From assembly GCF_030381805.1 (NCBI RefSeq), contig NZ_JAUDRH010000008.1:186001-250000 (forward strand): a DNA stretch of 64,000 nucleotides, written 5' to 3'. Shown here piece by piece: positions 60,748 through 64,000 of the stretch. The stretch comes from Chlorogloeopsis sp. ULAP01 (GTDB lineage Bacteria; Cyanobacteriota; Cyanobacteriia; Cyanobacteriales; Nostocaceae). The notes beneath the pieces are model-generated. The model was not told where the DNA came from. It saw nothing but the letters and a program-made list of their open reading frames with translations, and ran no database searches. A program made the position numbers and the translations under genes. Every line of letters begins with the position of its first letter. Positions within the stretch are counted from its first letter, which is position 1.

Positions 60748-62571
60748 CTAGCTCAACAATTCCCCAGTCTCTTGGAGTGCGTGCAAGCGATGGTATATTC
60801 CACCGTGACGTAACAGTTCTTGGTGGCTACCGACTTCGACAATTTTGCCTCGATCCAAAACCACAATTTGATCTGCCTCTCTGACTGTACTCAGACGGTG
60901 GGCAATAATAATTGTGGTACGAGTTCCTTGCAGCGATCGCATTGCCAATTGAATGGAACGCTCAGATTCGTAGTCTAGACTGGAAGTCGCTTCGTCAAAG
61001 ATGAGTACGTCTGGTTCTACCAGCAATGCTCTAGCAATTCCCAAACGTTGTCTTTGTCCACCAGATAATCTTACACCCCTCTCTCCTACCACCGTGTAGT
61101 AACCTTGGGGTAGGTGCTGGATGACTTCATCAAGTCTGGCGATTCTACAGGCTTCCTCTACCTGCTCAAAAGTGGCATCAGTTCTGCCATAGGTTAAGTT
61201 ATCCAAGAGAGTACCGTTAAAAACATCTACTTCTTGGTGAACGATCGCTAGCCGACGTCGATAATTTCCTACATCCAAGTTGCGAATATCTTGTCCGTCA
61301 ATCAAAATTTGGCCTTGATTTGGTTCAAAATACCGCAATAGCAGCTTCACTAATGTTGATTTACCCGAACCTGATCGCCCGACTAATGCAACTGTTTGGT
61401 ATGGCTCAATCAAGAAGTTGATATCTTCTAAAACTCGGCGGCTAGGTTCGTAACCAAAACTAACGTGCGAGAATTCGACTTTACCGGTGAATTTATAAGG
61501 TGATTCAGCAGTTTCGTGTCGTTCTTCCAAAAGACTAACTGCATCAACTCCCGATGGCTCTTGGAGAAATTCATGAAATCGCACCATAGAGGTGTAACGA
61601 CGAGCAAAAATCTCTGCCAAAGTACTAATCGGTTCTAACTCTGCATAAGCCATACTCGACAGAGTTAAGGTCATGATAAAGTGGCCGAGAGTAATCTGTC
61701 CGTTTACTGTCGCCGCTAGTGTTAAACCCAAGATTATAAATACGCAAAACTGAATGATAGTGCGCTGCCAAGTTTGTAGTCTGACATAACCTTTGTGGAT
61801 GCGATTATCAACTACAGTTAGTTCGCGTTCTAAACGTAGTTTTTGCCGTTGTCGTTCTTTGGCTTCTGTTGCAAATGCTTTTACTGTTTTGATATTACTG
61901 ATGATTTCTGAAGTACGGCTTTCAGTATTTTCCATGTATTTATCTAGGCGGTTATCGTGCCAAATTAGCCGCTTTAATTTTTTCAAGGTAAAGCCAAGGA
62001 TAACCACAAAAGAAATTAGATATAAAATTGCTATTCGCCACTCCACAAACCAAATAAATACAAAAATACCTAATACTCGAAAAAGCTTCGGAATCATCTG
62101 TCCGGCTATTTCGGGATAAGTCCACGTGTGGTTAGCAACACCTCTGGCTACTCGTCCGGATATACGTCCGGGGTTATTTTCGTCATAAAATTCTAGTGGT
62201 AAAGTCAGAACTTTCTCGATCGCTTTTTGATTTTGATCTCGACGCGCTCTCAAGGCAATATCCCAGTGAAACCAACTGGTTAACCAAGGCTGTGTCGGCG
62301 CTCTCAATACGGTGACAATGAAGATTAAACCCAGTAATACACCTAATGCTAAAGGTTTACCTACTGGGTAATTTATAGTTTCTGCAATTGTGGCGATCGC
62401 TCCTTGAAGTGGTTTGTCTAACGGTTGATTGGACAAAATATTTAAAATTTGCCCGATCGCATAAGGTACAACCAAATCGATAATCTCGTAAGCACTGGTT
62501 GCTGCAATACTAAAAATACTCAGCTTCCAGTAAGGACGAAAATAATTGAGAATATCTCGAAAGTTTGCCAT
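60748..62571 (-). CDS. ABC exporter, fused permease and ATPase (ABCB type)
   Basis: A 607-residue half-transporter. Six membrane helices occupy about 15-310. The nucleotide-binding domain at 345-585 has Walker A GRSGSGKST, the Q-loop in IVHQEVDVF, signature LSGGQRQ, Walker B VLIFDEATSSLD and H-loop AHRLS. It should work as a homodimer exporting a lipid, peptide or drug in the cytoplasmic membrane. I chose ATG 62571 because the three codons before it are unlike the family start. The coupling segment is normal. Confidence 0.92.
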   Translation of the reverse strand: MANFRDILNYFRPYWKLSIFSIAATSAYEIIDLVVPYAIGQILNILSNQPLDKPLQGAIATIAETINYPVGKPLALGVLLGLIFIVTVLRAPTQPWLTSWFHWDIALRARRDQNQKAIEKVLTLPLEFYDENNPGRISGRVARGVANHTWTYPEIAGQMIPKLFRVLGIFVFIWFVEWRIAILYLISFVVILGFTLKKLKRLIWHDNRLDKYMENTESRTSEIISNIKTVKAFATEAKERQRQKLRLERELTVVDNRIHKGYVRLQTWQRTIIQFCVFIILGLTLAATVNGQITLGHFIMTLTLSSMAYAELEPISTLAEIFARRYTSMVRFHEFLQEPSGVDAVSLLEERHETAESPYKFTGKVEFSHVSFGYEPSRRVLEDINFLIEPYQTVALVGRSGSGKSTLVKLLLRYFEPNQGQILIDGQDIRNLDVGNYRRRLAIVHQEVDVFNGTLLDNLTYGRTDATFEQVEEACRIARLDEVIQHLPQGYYTVVGERGVRLSGGQRQRLGIARALLVEPDVLIFDEATSSLDYESERSIQLAMRSLQGTRTTIIIAHRLSTVREADQIVVLDRGKIVEVGSHQELLRHGGIYHRLHALQETGELLS

Positions 62572-62639
62572 GATGCACACTATCCAAGAGCGTGAGCCTG
62601 TGACTCTGGAATTTTTATACTACAAGTATATTACATTGT

Positions 62640-63000
62640 GGTCAAGAGGCAAATGAGTAAATCATCCTTTTGAAGGAGGCAGGTTGGTTTTCTGGGTGAA
62701 GAAGGCAGAGGAGGCAGCGCGGTGAAGCAGCCCACCACCAAAGGCGGTTCCCGGCGTAGACGCAAAGCGGTGAGGGGGTCGCAGTCTTGGCGGTTCCCGT
62801 CACGATTGCGAACCCCCGAACCTGTTCGTCGAAGACGTTCCCGTAAGGGTTGGGGGACTGCTATACGCCCTTGGCGTTCCCTCCGGGTACCCGGAGGGTG
62901 GACTGGTTTCCCGGCATAAAGGAGCCAGTGCGTTGGGCGGCTTTGCCGACTTGAAGCACCTGGCGTCGACTGCCGTGGCAGGAGGCAGGAGGGAATGTTG
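62640..63000. repeat. GC-rich cluster of dispersed repeats
   Basis: Several small repeats are packed together: GGCGTAGACGCAAAGCGG near 62752 (as near 2440), GCGGTTCCC twice (62743 and 62789), CCCGTAAGGGTTGGGGG near 62840 and CCTCCGGGTACCCGGAGG near 62880. AGGAGGCAGGAGG and GAAGGCAGAGGAGGCAG are purine runs at its ends. The GC content is far above that of the neighbours. No real gene is seen. Confidence 0.65.
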
Positions 63001-63002
63001 TA

Positions 63003-63482
63003 CTAATTAATCTCCTCCCGCAGTTTGGTGGCTTCCTTTTGAAGGACTTTAGTACTTTTAGTCATAAAATCTAGAATGAGTGCGAGTTCTTGATCGCTGT
63101 AGTTTGAGTACAACTCAACCATTGCTTGTCCCATTGAAGCGAACAACGGGGCAATCTGGCGCTCCATCTCTTCTTGGATTGGCTGGATGATAACTTGCCG
63201 CCGATCGCTTGGATCTCTCTCACGCCGCACAAAGCCAGCCTTTTCGAGCCGATCAACAACACCCGTAATCGCCCCAGTAGTTAATCCTGTTCGCTCGGCA
63301 AGTTCGCCTGCGGTGATTGCTCCTGTTTGAGCAAGAATATCTGCACATTTGTGATCGGTGGTATTCAGTCCGAGTCTTTCTGCGATCGCTGTATGGAACA
63401 GCACTGTTGCTGCACTAAGTTCCCGCCCTGCCCAATTCAGCGCCTCGGCTAACTCAGCACGTTTTGATTGCTCGCTTGGCAT
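63003..63482 (-). CDS. MarR family transcriptional regulator
   Basis: A 159-residue winged-helix regulator. The DNA-recognition part is ITAGELAERTGLTTGAITGV (about 56-75) and the wing RRERDPSDRRQVIIQP (about 85-100) contains the conserved DxRR. The C-terminal helices are for dimerisation. It is divergent from a secreted SnoaL-like gene, and a direct repeat TTAGTTAATAA lies between the two, so that gene is its likely target. Confidence 0.92.
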   Translation of the reverse strand: MPSEQSKRAELAEALNWAGRELSAATVLFHTAIAERLGLNTTDHKCADILAQTGAITAGELAERTGLTTGAITGVVDRLEKAGFVRRERDPSDRRQVIIQPIQEEMERQIAPLFASMGQAMVELYSNYSDQELALILDFMTKSTKVLQKEATKLREEIN

Positions 63483-63503
63483 TACCTCACATCTCCGCTC
63501 ATA

Positions 63504-63622
63504 CCATTTTAGATTTTAGATTTTGGATTTTAGATTTTGCAGCCATTGCGCCCTTGGAGATTAAGAGGAGCTAACGGAAACGTCTCCGACTACGCTGTGT
63601 TGTAGCAAGTAGCGTGATTGTG
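63504..63622. repeat. Dispersed repeat in the MarR upstream region
   Basis: TTTTAGATTTTAGATTTTGG followed by a GGATTTTAGATTTTGCAGCC tandem part, a palindromic segment with GGAGCTAACGGAAACGTCTC, and TGTTGTAGCAAGTAGCGTG. The two ends match the element at 30861-30935, which lacks the central insertion. Confidence 0.6.
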
Positions 63623-63684
63623 AAACATCTATATTTATGAGCGTTTTAGATTTCCTTGTGTCGCAATCATTGTTCAAATTAGTA

Positions 63685-63711
63685 TTAGTTAATAATTATT
63701 TTAGTTAATAA
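63685..63711. promoter_or_regulatory. Direct repeat TTAGTTAATAA, candidate MarR operator
   Basis: Two identical 11-base copies lie at 63685-63695 and 63701-63711, with start points 16 bases apart and TTATT between. TTAATAATTATTTTAGTTAA within it is nearly symmetric. It lies in the divergent region, 80 bases before the SnoaL-like gene. Binding by the adjacent MarR protein is inferred. Confidence 0.5.
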
Positions 63712-63790
63712 GATGTTTTTGAGATAAGATATAAATTACCTAAGAACATTAGGCATTGAGATTATATCACTAAAAGAGGAAGAGAAATTT

Positions 63791-64000
63791 ATGACACTGA
63801 GAATTACCCGATTTGTCAGTCTATTGCTGGTGGCAGGAACTTTGCTTCCATCTACGCTCCTAGTATCTGCTAAGGTAGCTTTTGCAGATGAGGCTTTGGT
63901 ACGCACAACATCTACTCAAAAAGTAGACGAAACTGCGATTCGGCAAGTCGTGCAGAAAATGCAGGATGGGCAAAATTCTAAAAATGGGCAGATGTTCGCC
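63791..64000 (+). CDS. Secreted SnoaL-like (SgcJ/EcaC-type) protein, 3' end outside window
   Basis: The first 70 codons are seen. A Sec signal peptide (residues 1-34, ending AFADE) is followed by DETAIRQVVQKMQDG and a SKNGQMFA ending, the usual first helix of SgcJ/EcaC/DUF4440 proteins with the SnoaL/NTF2 fold. GAGGAAG precedes ATG 63791. The function of secreted members is unknown. It is divergent from the MarR gene. Confidence 0.75.
   Translation, partial: MTLRITRFVSLLLVAGTLLPSTLLVSAKVAFADEALVRTTSTQKVDETAIRQVVQKMQDGQNSKNGQMFA

Noticed and set aside
60517..60813. 98-residue frame before the ABC exporter
   Set aside because: Composed of short tandem repeats and a dispersed palindrome, and overlaps the end of the exporter gene.
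62722..62919. Arg-rich 65-residue frame
   Set aside because: Read entirely from GC-rich dispersed repeats.

Overview
The window is chromosomal DNA of a cyanobacterium, most likely a filamentous heterocyst-forming type (Nostocales). The evidence is the very frequent HIP1 octamer GCGATCGC, many families of dispersed palindromic repeats and short tandem repeats, and cyanobacterium-typical proteins (Uma2 nucleases, DUF433/DUF5615 pairs, pentapeptide-repeat membrane proteins, AMIN-type TonB receptors, a vWA-MoxR-associated N-terminal HTH). The order-level placement is inference. Both ends cut a gene: a CHAD protein on the left and a secreted SnoaL-like protein on the right.

Layout. 0-8 kb: CHAD, DUF3616, DUF4383, a MocR-type regulator with a clear palindromic operator, a small conserved gene, a 63-bp tandem repeat, an antitoxin with a dead RelE-like toxin, and DUF1838. 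8-12 kb: a leftward operon of two SDRs, an alpha/beta hydrolase and an unknown 478-residue protein, then an AbrB-type permease. 14-19.5 kb: a siderophore-iron uptake block (AraC regulator, TonB receptor, FecB-like lipoprotein) in which several genes are frameshifted or carry repeat insertions. 19.5-20.6 kb: two DUF433 antitoxins whose toxins are broken. 20.7-31 kb: ICL/PEP-mutase-type lyase, hydantoinase-like amidohydrolase, SNase-like nuclease, Leu/Ile/Val-type binding lipoprotein, GGCT, and a three-gene operon (class IV aminotransferase, cupin, HTH sensor-like protein).

32-46 kb is the most distinctive region, all on the plus strand: a GMC oxidoreductase and a Cys-nucleophile alpha/beta hydrolase that share a homologous ~200-residue domain, a DUF6765 protein, a nitroreductase-like protein, a membrane-anchored di-heme cytochrome c, a P450 with a CYP152-like heme loop and no acid-alcohol pair, an MBL lactonase-like protein, and a family 1 glycosidase whose barrel is interrupted by what reads as a circularly permuted solute-binding domain. 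In the last gene the two pieces of the binding domain are separated by seven 8-bp tandem repeats, so a copy-number change would shift the frame. Together these look like an uncharacterised oxidative pathway for a hydrophobic or glycosylated substrate; that is inference from gene content.

46-58 kb: IlvA, an intact DUF433/DUF5615 module, a pentapeptide-repeat membrane protein, a 5'-truncated sulfite oxidase, MtfA-like peptidase, an HNH pair, Uma2, a beta-hydroxyacid dehydrogenase, a 31-residue membrane peptide and MidA-like methyltransferase. 58-64 kb: single-domain globin, a tyrosine integrase reading away from tRNA-Thr with six copies of a GGGTATC site in between, tRNA-Tyr, an ABC exporter, a GC-rich repeat cluster, and a MarR regulator divergent from a SnoaL-like secreted protein.

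A recurrent theme is repeat-driven gene change: small repeats sit inside at least five reading frames, and three of the four toxin-antitoxin modules keep the antitoxin but have lost the toxin.
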